A DNA stretch of 64,000 nucleotides from JAGXTF01 sp044224315 (GTDB lineage Bacteria > Bacteroidota > Bacteroidia > NS11-12g > UBA955): positions 186,001 to 250,000 of the forward strand of contig JBGAKR010000004.1 in assembly GCA_044224315.1 (NCBI GenBank), in the 5' to 3' direction. This document shows positions 44,201 to 54,494 of this stretch, in pieces. A program made the position numbers and the translations under genes. Within the stretch, counting starts at the first letter, position 1, and every line of letters begins with the position of its first letter. The notes under the pieces were generated by a model. The model did no database searches, was not told the origin of the DNA, and saw only the letters and a program-made list of their open reading frames with translations.

Positions 44201-45697
44201 GTGAATTCAAAGATTCAATCAGCACTCGTATCCGTATTTTACAAAGACGGTTTAGAACCCATAATCCAAAGCTTACATGCACAGGGAGTGAAATTGTACT
44301 CCACCGGCGGAACCCGGAAATTTATTGAAGACATGGGCATTCCTTGCATTGCAGTGGAAGATGTAACCGGTTATCCCAGCATTTTGGGTGGACGTGTAAA
44401 AACCCTGCATCCGAAAGTTTTTGGAGGCATTCTGGCCCGTCGCGAAGAAAACCAGGATATGGAAGAGATTGCCCAGTTTGAAATACCACTGTACGACTTG
44501 GTAATTGTAGATTTATATCCCTTTGCCGAAACTGTGTCAAATGGTGGCAGTGATGCTGAAATTATTGAAAAAATAGACATTGGTGGGGTATCGCTGATAC
44601 GCGCGGCCGCCAAGAATTTCGGTCATACTACCATAGTTGCCAATAAAGCAGATTATGGGTATTTCCACGAACAATACACCGGCAACAACGGAAGTATCCC
44701 CGATTCTGTTCGCAGAGAATTGGCCCGCAGGGCATTTAGCACCACGGCTGAGTATGATAAGCAAATCAGCGATTGGTTTGCCGGCAATAAAGTTTACCAG
44801 CTGCGATATGGCGAAAATCCACATCAAAAAGGCGAATTCCATGGCAACCTGGAAGACGCATTTGAAAAATTACAGGGCAAAGAATTAAGCTATAATAACC
44901 TGTTGGATGTAGATGCCGCCATGACTTTAATCAACGATTTCGACACCAAAGATGGCTTAACATTTGTAATTATTAAACACAATAATGCTTGCGGAGTTGC
45001 CACACGCCCAACGGTGGCAGAAGCATGGGAGGCCGCGCTGGCCTGCGATCCGGTAAGCGCCTTTGGTGGAATTTTAACTACTAATGCCAAAATAGATGCT
45101 GCAACAGCAGCAAAAATAGATACCCTGTTTTTTGAAGTATTGCTGGCACCTGAATATGATGACGAAGCTGTGCAAATATTAAGTGCCAAAAAGAATCGCA
45201 TAGTAATGCGCACCAAAAATCTGAATTTGAAAAATCCTGTGGTGCGTACAGTGCTCAACGGTGAATTGGTGCAGGAACGAGATTTATCGCTGGAAACTGA
45301 GGCACACATGAAGCCTGTTACCCAGAAAATACCGACTGCTGCTGAATATCGCGATTTGGAATTTGCATTAAAACTGGTAAAAAACACCAAAAGCAATACC
45401 ATTGTTTTGGCCAAAAACGGACAACTTCTGGCAAGTGGAACCGGTCAAACCAGCCGTGTAGATGCATTGAAACAAGCCATTGAAAAAGCTGCACGATTTG
45501 GCTTTGAACTTGAGGGTGCAAGCATGGCCAGTGATGCATTTTTCCCATTCCCCGATTGCGTAGAAATAGCAGATAAAGCCGGAATAAAAGCCGTAGTGCA
45601 GCCCGGTGGAAGCATTAAAGATCAGGAAAGTATTGATTACTGCAATGCCAATGGAATGGCTATGGTGGTTACGGGGATCAGGCATTTTAAACATTAA
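44201..45697 (+). CDS. purH: Bifunctional AICAR transformylase / IMP cyclohydrolase
   Basis: Last two steps of de novo purine synthesis. The N-terminal IMP cyclohydrolase domain (about residues 1-190) has LYSTGGTRKFIEDMGI, GRVKTLHPKVFGGILARRE and DIGGVSLIRAAAKNF. The C-terminal transformylase has RYGENPHQKGEF, LTFVIIKHNNACGVA with the catalytic Lys-His, SAFGGILTTN and VQPGGSIKDQESIDYCNANG. It has 498 aa. The GTG at 44201 gives the usual N-terminus and lies just after a -7 box. The gap before pyrD is only 47 bases. Confidence 0.96.
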   Translation: MNSKIQSALVSVFYKDGLEPIIQSLHAQGVKLYSTGGTRKFIEDMGIPCIAVEDVTGYPSILGGRVKTLHPKVFGGILARREENQDMEEIAQFEIPLYDLVIVDLYPFAETVSNGGSDAEIIEKIDIGGVSLIRAAAKNFGHTTIVANKADYGYFHEQYTGNNGSIPDSVRRELARRAFSTTAEYDKQISDWFAGNKVYQLRYGENPHQKGEFHGNLEDAFEKLQGKELSYNNLLDVDAAMTLINDFDTKDGLTFVIIKHNNACGVATRPTVAEAWEAALACDPVSAFGGILTTNAKIDAATAAKIDTLFFEVLLAPEYDDEAVQILSAKKNRIVMRTKNLNLKNPVVRTVLNGELVQERDLSLETEAHMKPVTQKIPTAAEYRDLEFALKLVKNTKSNTIVLAKNGQLLASGTGQTSRVDALKQAIEKAARFGFELEGASMASDAFFPFPDCVEIADKAGIKAVVQPGGSIKDQESIDYCNANGMAMVVTGIRHFKH

Positions 45698-45744
45698 TTT
45701 TTTACTCTCAAAAAAGATTTTTTATGTAATTATTTACACTAAAT

Positions 45745-46761
45745 ATGTATAAAATTCTTAGAGCAATATTTTTTTTACTCAACGCCGAAAAAGCCCATTA
45801 CCTGGCAATGGATTTACTATCTATCGGCCTTAAAATACCTGGTTTTTCTGCTTTATTGCGCAATAGTTTTAAGCCTGATAAAAGTGATACAAAAACCACA
45901 TTTGCGGGAATTGAATTTCCAAACCGCATTGGATTGGCCGCTGGTTTTGATAAGGATGCACGCTGGTTGCCATTGCTCAAAGAACTGGGATTTGGCCATG
46001 TAGAAGTGGGCACAGTAACCCCACAACCCCAGGATGGGAATCCCAAACCCCGATTATTTCGTTTGAAAAAAGACCATGCATTAATAAACCGCATGGGATT
46101 TAACAACCAAGGGGTAGAGCAAATGGTGCGCAAATTGAAAAAACGTCCGGCAGGATTAATTGTTGGCGGAAATATTGGCAAGAATAAAATCACGCCTAAT
46201 GATCACGCATTACAGGATTATGTAAAATGTTTTATTGCCCTGTATGATTATGTAGATTATATCGCTGTGAATGTAAGTTCGCCAAACACTCCGGGATTGC
46301 GCGAATTACAGGATAAAGAATTTCTCACCGAACTGTTTTTATATTTAAAAACATTGCGCCAGGCAAAAACGGTTAAAAAACCCATTTTCCTTAAAATTGC
46401 CCCCGATTTAACCGTCGAGGTATTAGATGAGTTGGTCGAAACCGCAAAAGCCGCGGGGATGGACGGAATCATAGCAACCAACACCACCATATCGCGCGAT
46501 AATTTACTTACCTCCAAAGAAATAGTAGACCAAATTGGGGCCGGAGGATTAAGCGGAGAACCCGTAAAAAAGCGCAGCACCGATATTGTAAAATACCTGA
46601 GAGCCTCAATGGGAGCCGATTTCCCAATCATTGGAGTTGGGGGTGTGGCTACTGAAGTCGACATGCAGGAGAAGCTGGATGCAGGCGCAGGGCTGGTTCA
46701 GGTATACACCGGCTTTATTTATCAGGGACCCTGGCAGGTAAAAAAATGGGCAGGCGTATAA
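45745..46761 (+). CDS. pyrD: Dihydroorotate dehydrogenase (quinone), class 2
   Basis: Membrane-associated FMN enzyme of pyrimidine synthesis that passes electrons to quinone. Class 2 is shown by the N-terminal extension (AEKAHYLAMDLLSIG) and by FAGIEFPNRIGLAAGFDKDA, FGHVEVGTVTPQPQDGNPKP, INRMGFNNQG, VNVSSPNTPGLRELQ with the catalytic serine, and IGVGGVATEVDMQEKLDAGA. It has 338 aa. It follows purH on the same strand and may share its transcript. Confidence 0.95.
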   Translation: MYKILRAIFFLLNAEKAHYLAMDLLSIGLKIPGFSALLRNSFKPDKSDTKTTFAGIEFPNRIGLAAGFDKDARWLPLLKELGFGHVEVGTVTPQPQDGNPKPRLFRLKKDHALINRMGFNNQGVEQMVRKLKKRPAGLIVGGNIGKNKITPNDHALQDYVKCFIALYDYVDYIAVNVSSPNTPGLRELQDKEFLTELFLYLKTLRQAKTVKKPIFLKIAPDLTVEVLDELVETAKAAGMDGIIATNTTISRDNLLTSKEIVDQIGAGGLSGEPVKKRSTDIVKYLRASMGADFPIIGVGGVATEVDMQEKLDAGAGLVQVYTGFIYQGPWQVKKWAGV

Positions 46762-46819
46762 AAACCTAATTAAGGGTGCCGCACTTTTTATTTGTATCAA
46801 CTGTATCAAAAATAAAATT

Positions 46820-48265
46820 ATGAAATTAAAAACACTGGCTTTGGCCACACTATTTATTAGTGCGATAAAAATAAAATCGCAAACAAATTACGATTTTAAC
46901 AGTTATAAATATCGGGTAAAAATTTACCAATATAAAACTGGATATTTCAATAGTTCCAGCTACAACAATTTGCAGGGAAAGGCTAATAAATATTCTGGAA
47001 ACACTAGCTGGGAAAAAGGATATTCTTACACAGGAACGCAAAATTCCATTGCAGGGGGGTATGATTTTTACCGGTTTATTAATACCGAAGAAAAGCAAAG
47101 GGTAATAAGCACAGTCAGCAGCTTAAGTCTAAATCACAGCTCATCGCGCGATTTTAATTCAACCTTTTTGCACGATTATTCTGTTTATTCATCCGCATAT
47201 TCCAGCGGTAGTGTAAATTTAACCGGTCGAAATTATAAAGGGAAGAAGTTTCAATATTTTCAGGTAAATACTAGTCTTTCTGTAAATGGAATCAACAACA
47301 TCAATCCGGGGCAAAATGCCAATCGAAGCAAAAGAGCCGGTGGGTCTTATTCCTTTAATATTAAATACGGTTTTGGAACCGGCCGATTGGAATTAATTTC
47401 CGATCCGGTGTTTGCAGCATTCTGGCTGGATGATATGAAAAACAAAGGCGTGGTAGACGAATACAACGCCAATGATATTGAAGCATTGGCCAAAACCATT
47501 ACCCAAATCAGAAATACACGTATCATCGATTTTCGTTTCAGAACCATTGACCAGATTAAAATGTATGACAGCTTTTTTATGGCCAGGGGATTAATTTCAA
47601 AAACAGATGCTGCCTATTATACCACAATTTACGACCACTATTTATATGCCAATAATTTTTCACGCTATAGTGGCAAAAGAAATACCTGGTATGGCCTGGG
47701 CAAGTCTTTTATAAATTATAATTTTGAAAAAACAAGCAATCCTTCCTCTATCCAAAATATTAACAGTAACAACAGTGATTTCGAAGCGGGTATTGGATTC
47801 TTGCATGAAAAAGAAAAAGCGCTGAACCTGCATAAGCAACAAATAAACAGAACCAATGTTGAGCTCGTTTTTAATTATTCAACTTACGATTTCAAAAACG
47901 AAATTACCGATACTTCTTTATATATTATACACAATCAAAATGAAAGACAAAACTTTTATGTGTATGCCAGTCAGTTTTTTGGCCGGGGACACTATTTCAA
48001 TACCCGCAGTTATCTGGAATATGGTACCAATGTAGGCTTGTATTTAAATCAAGAATTAACACCCCGTTTGGATATTTTACCCCAAATTGGTTTTAATTTA
48101 AACTATTATTATTGGTTTTCGCCCAATCTGCAATTGGCCATTCAGGGAAATATTAATTCAATAAATGAATTAAATATATATGGTAAAAACTTTTCTCAAA
48201 AGGCCGGAATAACAGGAAGTGTTCAACCCAATTTTAATCTTCGATTAAATTACACTGTATTCTAA
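46820..48265 (+). CDS. Putative outer-membrane beta-barrel protein, unknown function
   Basis: Not recognised. 481 aa with a signal peptide (MKLKTLALATLFISAIKIKS) and a body rich in Tyr, Asn and Ser, with alternating strands and a C-terminus ending in Phe (NFNLRLNYTVF), which is typical of outer-membrane barrels. The middle has a helical segment with EALAKTITQIRNTRIIDFRF. It stands alone and converges on the next gene with a 2-base gap. Confidence 0.55.
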   Translation: MKLKTLALATLFISAIKIKSQTNYDFNSYKYRVKIYQYKTGYFNSSSYNNLQGKANKYSGNTSWEKGYSYTGTQNSIAGGYDFYRFINTEEKQRVISTVSSLSLNHSSSRDFNSTFLHDYSVYSSAYSSGSVNLTGRNYKGKKFQYFQVNTSLSVNGINNINPGQNANRSKRAGGSYSFNIKYGFGTGRLELISDPVFAAFWLDDMKNKGVVDEYNANDIEALAKTITQIRNTRIIDFRFRTIDQIKMYDSFFMARGLISKTDAAYYTTIYDHYLYANNFSRYSGKRNTWYGLGKSFINYNFEKTSNPSSIQNINSNNSDFEAGIGFLHEKEKALNLHKQQINRTNVELVFNYSTYDFKNEITDTSLYIIHNQNERQNFYVYASQFFGRGHYFNTRSYLEYGTNVGLYLNQELTPRLDILPQIGFNLNYYYWFSPNLQLAIQGNINSINELNIYGKNFSQKAGITGSVQPNFNLRLNYTVF

Positions 48266-48267
48266 AT

Positions 48268-48789
48268 TCAGTGTAACTTTACGGGCATAGGATCATCCAC
48301 AAAATCGAGCTTGCCGTTTAAATACCAAAGCCCGTTTACCCTCCACATTTCGAATTTAATATAGCCTCTTTTTTTATTGCGCACAAAATAGATTTCGCCC
48401 CGGTTTAAATCCGGATTGCCTGTATTTGTGTACATTAAAATGGTATCGAGTTTGGCTTTTTTAAAATCAATTTTCTCTTTCTTTAAGGCATTATAAACCT
48501 TTTTAAATGATTTATCTACGTGGTACCAATACACCAGCCATTCACCATGGATCATTTGCTGGGCAATGGAAGTATCATGTTTGCGGGTTTCCGCTATAAA
48601 ATCATCTTCGCCCAGGGTAAATTTTTTGAGAGAGCTGAGCTTCTTGGCTGCCAATCGGGCCCAGATTGTATCGCCGGCCTGCTTGTAATTCTCAAATCCA
48701 AAACGTTTTAGGGTATCGGGTGCAATATTTTGTGCATTTACAAATGCAAAAGGAATAAAAAACAGTATACAAAAACGTAATTTGCCCAT
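48268..48789 (-). CDS. Secreted protein, unknown function
   Basis: Not recognised. 173 aa with a signal peptide (MGKLRFCILFFIPFAFVNAQ) and no further membrane segment. The mature protein is rich in Lys and Asp (FKKVYNALKKEKIDFKKAKL) and ends with a beta-rich part, GYIKFEMWRVNGLWYLNGKL. The ATG at 48789 is used because the signal begins there; an in-frame start at 48843 is rejected. Divergent from the thioredoxin-domain gene. Confidence 0.5.
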   Translation of the reverse strand: MGKLRFCILFFIPFAFVNAQNIAPDTLKRFGFENYKQAGDTIWARLAAKKLSSLKKFTLGEDDFIAETRKHDTSIAQQMIHGEWLVYWYHVDKSFKKVYNALKKEKIDFKKAKLDTILMYTNTGNPDLNRGEIYFVRNKKRGYIKFEMWRVNGLWYLNGKLDFVDDPMPVKLH

Positions 48790-48818
48790 CGGATTAACAA
48801 AGTTAAAACACCCAACCC

Positions 48819-50864
48819 TTGAATACAAATCACGAATACACAAACAGCCTTATAAATTCTACCAGCCCGTATCTGCTGCAGCACGCACATAATCCGGTAG
48901 ACTGGCACGCCTGGGGCGATGAAGCCTGGAAACTGGCCAAAGAAACCAACCGTCCGGTGCTGGTAAGCATTGGGTACAGCAGCTGCCATTGGTGCCACGT
49001 AATGGAGCACGAATCGTTTGAGGATGTGCCCACTGCCGAAATTATGAACCGCTGGTTTATAAACATTAAGGTAGACCGCGAAGAACGCCCCGATGTAGAC
49101 ATGGTATACATGGATGCCTGCCAGGTAATGACCGGGCGCGGAGGTTGGCCCTTAAATGTGATTTGCCTGCCCGATAAACGCCCCATTTTTGCCGGCACCT
49201 ACTTCCCTATTGAAAGCTGGCAGCAGGTTTTAATGCAAATACAGGCTTTGTGGGCCAATGAACCCCAAAAAGCCATTGAATATGCCGATAATCTGGAAAA
49301 AGGCCTGCAGCAGATGAATTTGGTTGAACCCGGGAATAGCGAAAAATTTAGTCGCAGAGATATACCCGCCATTTACAACCAAATGAGCACCCAATTTGAC
49401 TATGAGGAAGGCGGACCCAACCGGGCGCCCAAATTTCCCATGCCCAATAATTATGAATTACTGCTCGACCATCATTTAACCACCGGGGATAAAGAAAGCC
49501 TGGATTTTGTGCATCTTACCCTGCTAAAAATGGCCAATGGCGGTATCAATGACCAGATCCGGGGTGGATTTTGCAGGTATAGTACCGATAAATATTGGTT
49601 TGCCCCACATTTCGAAAAAATGCTATACGACAATGCCCAATTGGCTGGGTTATATGCCCGTGCTTTTGGCATTACCGATTTGCATTTATACAAAGAAACC
49701 GTGCGCAATATTCTGCATTTCTGTATGGCCGAACTCCGCGATCCGGAAGGTGGATACTATGCCGCGCTGGACGCCGATACCGATGGAATTGAAGGCAGAT
49801 ATTATGTATTTACCGATGAAGAATTAAAAAATAATTTAACCGAAATTGAATATCCATTTGCCCAATTAATTTTTGGAGCAACTGAAAACGGAAACTGGGA
49901 ACATGGATATAACATACTATGCTGGCCATATTCCATTCAGGAAATACTGGAAAAAACCGGTTACAGTATGGAATATTTTATTGAATTATTTAACAGTATT
50001 CAAAAGAAATTAATTGCGGTTCAATCTGAAAGAACCCGCCCCGGACTGGATAACAAAATTATCACTGCCTGGAATGGTTTGATGCTGGAGGGGCTGAGCA
50101 AAGCCGCCCTGAATATGCACAACCACAAGTGGCTAACAGAAGCGCAACGCTTGGCCGAATGGCTTTGGAACCATGTACAATGTGAGGGGAAATTGTGGCG
50201 AATTTTTGCCGGTGGCAAGGCTAGTATCAATGCATTTAGCGAAGATTATGCCTGCCTTATAAATGGCCTTGTAGCCTTGTACGAAGCCGATTTAGACCCC
50301 AAATGGATAGAACGTGCCACACTGCTTGCCGAAACTTTGGTGCGCGATTTCTATAATACAGATTCAAAATTATTTTGGTTTACATATAGTGAAAGTGAGA
50401 ATTTAATTGTGCGCAAAATTGATTTAACCGACGATGTGATTTCGAGCAGCAATAGCATGTTATGTTTGTCTTTGCAAAAGATTGGCATCTTAAATCAGCG
50501 TCAGGATTTGGCTGAAATCGGGGCTACACTTTTAAATTCTGTTAGGCAGCAGGTAATTCAATACCCCGCCTGGTACAGCAACTGGGGCCGCAGTGCACAA
50601 GCTGAAGCCATAGGCATTTTGCAAATAGAATGCACCGGGCCCGATGCCATTGAAAACTGTAAAACCCTGCAAAAAATGTTGCCCTCCTGGACAGTATTTG
50701 CAGCCGCAGTAAGTGAAAGCGGTTTGCCTGTTTTTGAAAACAAATTTATTGCAGGCGAAAACCGCATTTACATATGCCAGGGAACGCATTGTTTTGAACC
50801 GGTAGGGAACATAGACCAAGCCATTGACCTGGTGCGCGATGTAATGGGATACGAGGAATTTTAA
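48819..50864 (+). CDS. Thioredoxin domain-containing protein, YyaL/DUF255 family
   Basis: 681-residue protein with an N-terminal thioredoxin-like domain (PYLLQHAHNPVDWHAWGDEA; redox motif SSCHWCHVMEHESFED at about residue 48; GGWPLNVICLPDKRPIFAGT) and a C-terminal six-hairpin glycosidase-like region (LYDNAQLAGLYARAF, DNKIITAWNGLMLEGLSKAA). The family (spermatogenesis-associated protein 20 / YyaL) has no settled function. The start is a TTG at 48819, because no ATG or GTG keeps the conserved N-terminus. It ends right against the convergent T9SS gene. Confidence 0.88.
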   Translation: MNTNHEYTNSLINSTSPYLLQHAHNPVDWHAWGDEAWKLAKETNRPVLVSIGYSSCHWCHVMEHESFEDVPTAEIMNRWFINIKVDREERPDVDMVYMDACQVMTGRGGWPLNVICLPDKRPIFAGTYFPIESWQQVLMQIQALWANEPQKAIEYADNLEKGLQQMNLVEPGNSEKFSRRDIPAIYNQMSTQFDYEEGGPNRAPKFPMPNNYELLLDHHLTTGDKESLDFVHLTLLKMANGGINDQIRGGFCRYSTDKYWFAPHFEKMLYDNAQLAGLYARAFGITDLHLYKETVRNILHFCMAELRDPEGGYYAALDADTDGIEGRYYVFTDEELKNNLTEIEYPFAQLIFGATENGNWEHGYNILCWPYSIQEILEKTGYSMEYFIELFNSIQKKLIAVQSERTRPGLDNKIITAWNGLMLEGLSKAALNMHNHKWLTEAQRLAEWLWNHVQCEGKLWRIFAGGKASINAFSEDYACLINGLVALYEADLDPKWIERATLLAETLVRDFYNTDSKLFWFTYSESENLIVRKIDLTDDVISSSNSMLCLSLQKIGILNQRQDLAEIGATLLNSVRQQVIQYPAWYSNWGRSAQAEAIGILQIECTGPDAIENCKTLQKMLPSWTVFAAAVSESGLPVFENKFIAGENRIYICQGTHCFEPVGNIDQAIDLVRDVMGYEEF

Positions 50865-53015
50865 TTATTGGCGGATAATGGTGCTGTGAAATACTTCACC
50901 GTTTGTAGCGGTAATTTGCACAAAATAAATACCCGCTGCAACAGTAGGATTTAACTGCAGAACCCCATTGCTACTGGTATTTTCACTCCACATTTCAGCA
51001 CCCGAAACATTGAATAACTTAACCGAATAATTACCAGGTTTAATAGCCACATTTAATTCACCATTGGATGGATTTGGATAAATTGTAATATTGTTTTTAG
51101 TATGATTTTTTGCATTGGCTGTGGCATCCCATAACTTTTGTTCTGCCGCGTTCAACATCAAAAATTTCTCCTCATTTCCATTGTCCAGAGCCACAAATCC
51201 TACTGCTTTCATATCGGCAGGTTTGCCATAGCTATAAATGCCGCCAATGGGGTAATAGGGCGATGAGGTGATGGTAGTTTTGGCCAATAATGCAGGATAT
51301 GTATAACTAAAGGTATATGAAATCGTATCACCCGGATTGAAAATGCCATTGTGATTTACCTTGCGTCCGTTTACATCGCCGGAAATATTCCATGCAACCT
51401 GGTCGTGATAATAGCCTTTCAAAGGATTTGCCTGACCGTAAAAGGGGCTTTTAATATCTGCAATCACGGAAGAGGCCAGGGCTTGATCCCAGCCGGTGCC
51501 AATGCCGCGCACAGCATCTTCCACGGCTATGCCACCAATGCGTATATTTCCCGGACAATAATCGGTGAATTTTAAACCTACTTTAAAAGAAAATTTACGG
51601 GTAAGGGTATCTAATTTTACGTTTGAAACAGCAATATCAACGGGAGAATAATCATCGCGTTTTATCAGATATGAAACTTCGGCTTCTGTTAAAGCAGCGG
51701 GGGTAGTTATTGCCAAAATATTCTCCTTTATTATTTCCCTGTTGATGGCCAGGTTCCCAACATTGCGGAAATATTTACGCACCAGCGAATCGCCATTGCC
51801 AGCCATTCTATCATCGGAATGGTGTTTTACAATTACCAAAGTATCGCCAAATCTTGACTTCAATTCTCCCAGGCGGAAATTAACTGGCGGACAGGTTCCA
51901 CACCATGTGGCAGTGGAAGCTTCGATAAGCATTTTTCGTTTGGCGCCTGCACCGCTTACCGATAGTACTTTTAATTTTAATGTATCATTGGAATGGTCTT
52001 CATCGACCAGCCCGGTTGCACTTTCTACCCAGGCTTCGAGTTCATTGAAATCGCCGGCAGCGGCAGCCGATTTTATAAAACTACCCAAACCCAACCCATT
52101 ATAACCATTGGGAGCAATGCGGGGATTTTTATATACCATTAATGATTTTTTTACTGTACCCCCATTTATACGAATGCATAAATTAAGTGAATCAACAGAA
52201 TCTTTTCCAATGCTTGAATATTTAAACATGTAGGAAATGTCGCCGGTTGCTGCAACCCAGTCGCTGGCGGTAAAACTGGCGGCTTTGATATCGAAATTTT
52301 TCTGGGCACCGTAATTAAATTCTATGTATTTATTATCCGAATTTTGATTGGTTTTGGGGTATTGATTTTTAATCCAGATAGGTGTATTGATTGCGGTGGT
52401 AGAATTTAATTGAATGCCTGAATAAATGATTGCAGGTGTATAATTCCCATTCGCATTGTTGTGATACATAGAAACTATATAAATCCGATTAGAAATTTGT
52501 TCAAATACCACAGCCATGTAATTCCATGCGCCGGTGGTGTCTCCATTGGATGAATAGGAACTGAATTTAACCCACATTTGAAGGGGTGAATTGCCTTTTA
52601 CTTTGGTTAACACCTGGTCGTTAGAGCCTTTGCCATTTAAGCCCCATACAGAAATGGTTTTATCGGGCAATTTGCTTGAAGGGAGCATTTCTGCGGCATC
52701 TGATGGTGTTCCATTTACAGTGGTATCGAAAGTAATAAAACCTGTAGATGAAACTTTGAAATACTGAACCTGTACACCATTGAAGAAAAATGCAAATGGG
52801 ATTTTTATGGCCTTGCTGTATTTATTTGAGGTTGCACTGTCCAATACCACATTCCATCCGTCTTTACTGCCGGCATCATCCTCAGGCTCCTCTATCAGGC
52901 GGGTATTGTTTCCGCCATAAACATCGCCGTAGTAGTGGTATTCAGGGTAATATTGCTGCCCAAATGCAGTGGTAAATATTCCTAACAGGAAAATAGCAAT
53001 TGTATATTTTTTCAT
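50865..53015 (-). CDS. Omp28-related T9SS-sorted protein with thioredoxin-like CxxC
   Basis: Predicted T9SS cargo of 716 aa. Signal peptide ends TTAFG. Residues of about 365-410 hold the Omp28/thioredoxin-like core, IEASTATWCGTCPPVNFRLG with WCGTC, followed by DTLVIVKHHSDDRMAGNGDS. The C-terminus has the sorting domain ITIYPNPSNGELNVAIKPGN and TVAAGIYFVQITATNGEVF. It may act as a surface redox or disulfide protein, but the partner is unknown. It lies downstream of the pntB terminator. Confidence 0.78.
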   Translation of the reverse strand: MKKYTIAIFLLGIFTTAFGQQYYPEYHYYGDVYGGNNTRLIEEPEDDAGSKDGWNVVLDSATSNKYSKAIKIPFAFFFNGVQVQYFKVSSTGFITFDTTVNGTPSDAAEMLPSSKLPDKTISVWGLNGKGSNDQVLTKVKGNSPLQMWVKFSSYSSNGDTTGAWNYMAVVFEQISNRIYIVSMYHNNANGNYTPAIIYSGIQLNSTTAINTPIWIKNQYPKTNQNSDNKYIEFNYGAQKNFDIKAASFTASDWVAATGDISYMFKYSSIGKDSVDSLNLCIRINGGTVKKSLMVYKNPRIAPNGYNGLGLGSFIKSAAAAGDFNELEAWVESATGLVDEDHSNDTLKLKVLSVSGAGAKRKMLIEASTATWCGTCPPVNFRLGELKSRFGDTLVIVKHHSDDRMAGNGDSLVRKYFRNVGNLAINREIIKENILAITTPAALTEAEVSYLIKRDDYSPVDIAVSNVKLDTLTRKFSFKVGLKFTDYCPGNIRIGGIAVEDAVRGIGTGWDQALASSVIADIKSPFYGQANPLKGYYHDQVAWNISGDVNGRKVNHNGIFNPGDTISYTFSYTYPALLAKTTITSSPYYPIGGIYSYGKPADMKAVGFVALDNGNEEKFLMLNAAEQKLWDATANAKNHTKNNITIYPNPSNGELNVAIKPGNYSVKLFNVSGAEMWSENTSSNGVLQLNPTVAAGIYFVQITATNGEVFHSTIIRQ

Positions 53016-53020
53016 AGTAT

Positions 53021-53056
53021 AAAAAAGACCTTTACACGTTAGACGTGCAAAGGTCT
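53021..53056 (-). terminator. Terminator after pntB
   Basis: AGACCTTT plus CACGT pair with ACGTG plus AAAGGTCT, with a single mismatch between the two stem segments. On the minus strand a T-run (the A-run at 53021-53026) follows. Confidence 0.85.
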
Positions 53057-53081
53057 ATAAAGTTAACCAAAAACCGATTTA

Positions 53082-54494
53082 TTAAACGATTTTTAATTCA
53101 TTCACTAGTTTTTGAAGGCTTTCTTTGGCATCGCCAAACAACATGCCGCATTTGGTATTATAAAATAAATCGTTGTCAATACCCGCGTAACCCGATTTCA
53201 TACTTCTTTTCAGCACAACAATCTGTTTGGCATTTTCAACATCCAATATAGGCATACCATAAATTGGGCTGCTTGGATCTGTTTTAGCCGCAGGGTTTAC
53301 TACGTCGTTAGCCCCTACAACCAGCACCACATCGGTAGTAGCAAACTCGGGGTTGATATGTTCCATTTCTACCAATTTATCGTAGCTAACATTACTTTCG
53401 GCCAGCAATACATTCATATGCCCAGGCATGCGACCTGCAACAGGGTGGATGGCATATTTTACCTCTACACCTTCGGCTTCAAGCATATTTTCAAGTTCGT
53501 GTACCACGTGCTGGGCCTGTGCAACCGCCAGTCCATAACCTGGAACCACAATTACTTTGGTTGCATATTTCATCATAATGGCAACGTCGGTAGCCTGCAC
53601 TTCGCGCACAGATCCACCTGCTTTGCCGCCACCACTTGCTGCAGCACCAGAGTTTCCGCCTACTGCACCAATCAATACATTCCACAAACTGCGGTTCATG
53701 GCTTTGCACATTACTACGGTAAGAATGGTGCCGGCACTACCTACCAGAATACCTCCCATGAGCATTACATTGTTATGGTAAAGGAAACCACCACAAGCAG
53801 CGGCCACCCCGGTAAATGAGTTGAGCAATGAAATTACCACGGGCATATCGGCACCTCCGATGGGGAATACAAACAATAAACCATAGATTACGGCCATTGC
53901 AATGGTGCCGTAAAACCAGATTGAATTTCCATCGGGGGCTTCACCACCATTGAAATTCATAAAGGCCATACCCAATATTGCCAATAAGAACACTGTATTA
54001 ATTACCTGTTGACCAGGGAAACGGTAATCGCCCAGCTTGCCGCTAAGTTTGCCCCAGGCCACCATACTACCAATAAAGGATATTGTACCGATAATTAAAC
54101 CGGCGATAATGGGCAGGTAATGGGCAAATTCTATTTCACCGGTAATGCTGCGCCATTCGATTATACTAATTAAAGCTGCGCACAATCCACCCATACCGTT
54201 GAAAAGGGAAACCATTTCGGGCATGGCGGTCATTTTTACGCGTTTAGCCATCAGAAAGCCGATTACGGTACCGATGGCAATGGCACCCAGGATAAGCCCT
54301 ACGTTACCAATGATATGAAAGCTTTCGGTTTGCTCGTCCCAATTAAGGAAAAGTACCCCTATTACGGCAAATGCCATACCTGCAGCTGCTACCAGATTTC
54401 CTTTGCGGGCTGAATCGGGTTTCCCCATCATTTTCAAACCCAGTACAAATCCAACTGAACCCAGCAGGTAGAATAATTCCTGTAAATGCTTCAC
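53082..54494 (-). CDS. pntB: NAD(P) transhydrogenase beta subunit
   Basis: Beta subunit of the proton-translocating transhydrogenase, which makes NADPH from NADH using the proton gradient. The N-terminal half has many membrane helices (for example GKPDSARKGNLVAAAGMAFA, IEWRSITGEIEFAHYLPIIA). The soluble dIII domain near residues 290-470 binds NADP(H): VIVVPGYGLAVAQAQHVVHE, IHPVAGRMPGHMNVLLAE and VVLVVGANDVVNPAAKTDPS. It has 470 aa. It overlaps pntAB by 4 bases (ATGA). The three genes form one unit. Confidence 0.96.
   Translation of the reverse strand: MKHLQELFYLLGSVGFVLGLKMMGKPDSARKGNLVAAAGMAFAVIGVLFLNWDEQTESFHIIGNVGLILGAIAIGTVIGFLMAKRVKMTAMPEMVSLFNGMGGLCAALISIIEWRSITGEIEFAHYLPIIAGLIIGTISFIGSMVAWGKLSGKLGDYRFPGQQVINTVFLLAILGMAFMNFNGGEAPDGNSIWFYGTIAMAVIYGLLFVFPIGGADMPVVISLLNSFTGVAAACGGFLYHNNVMLMGGILVGSAGTILTVVMCKAMNRSLWNVLIGAVGGNSGAAASGGGKAGGSVREVQATDVAIMMKYATKVIVVPGYGLAVAQAQHVVHELENMLEAEGVEVKYAIHPVAGRMPGHMNVLLAESNVSYDKLVEMEHINPEFATTDVVLVVGANDVVNPAAKTDPSSPIYGMPILDVENAKQIVVLKRSMKSGYAGIDNDLFYNTKCGMLFGDAKESLQKLVNELKIV

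Noticed and set aside
48790..48843. N-terminal extension MCIRDLYSRVG of the 48268-48789 gene, resembling known adapter-derived peptides
   Set aside because: The bases do not match an adapter sequence, and the true start with a signal peptide is at 48789.
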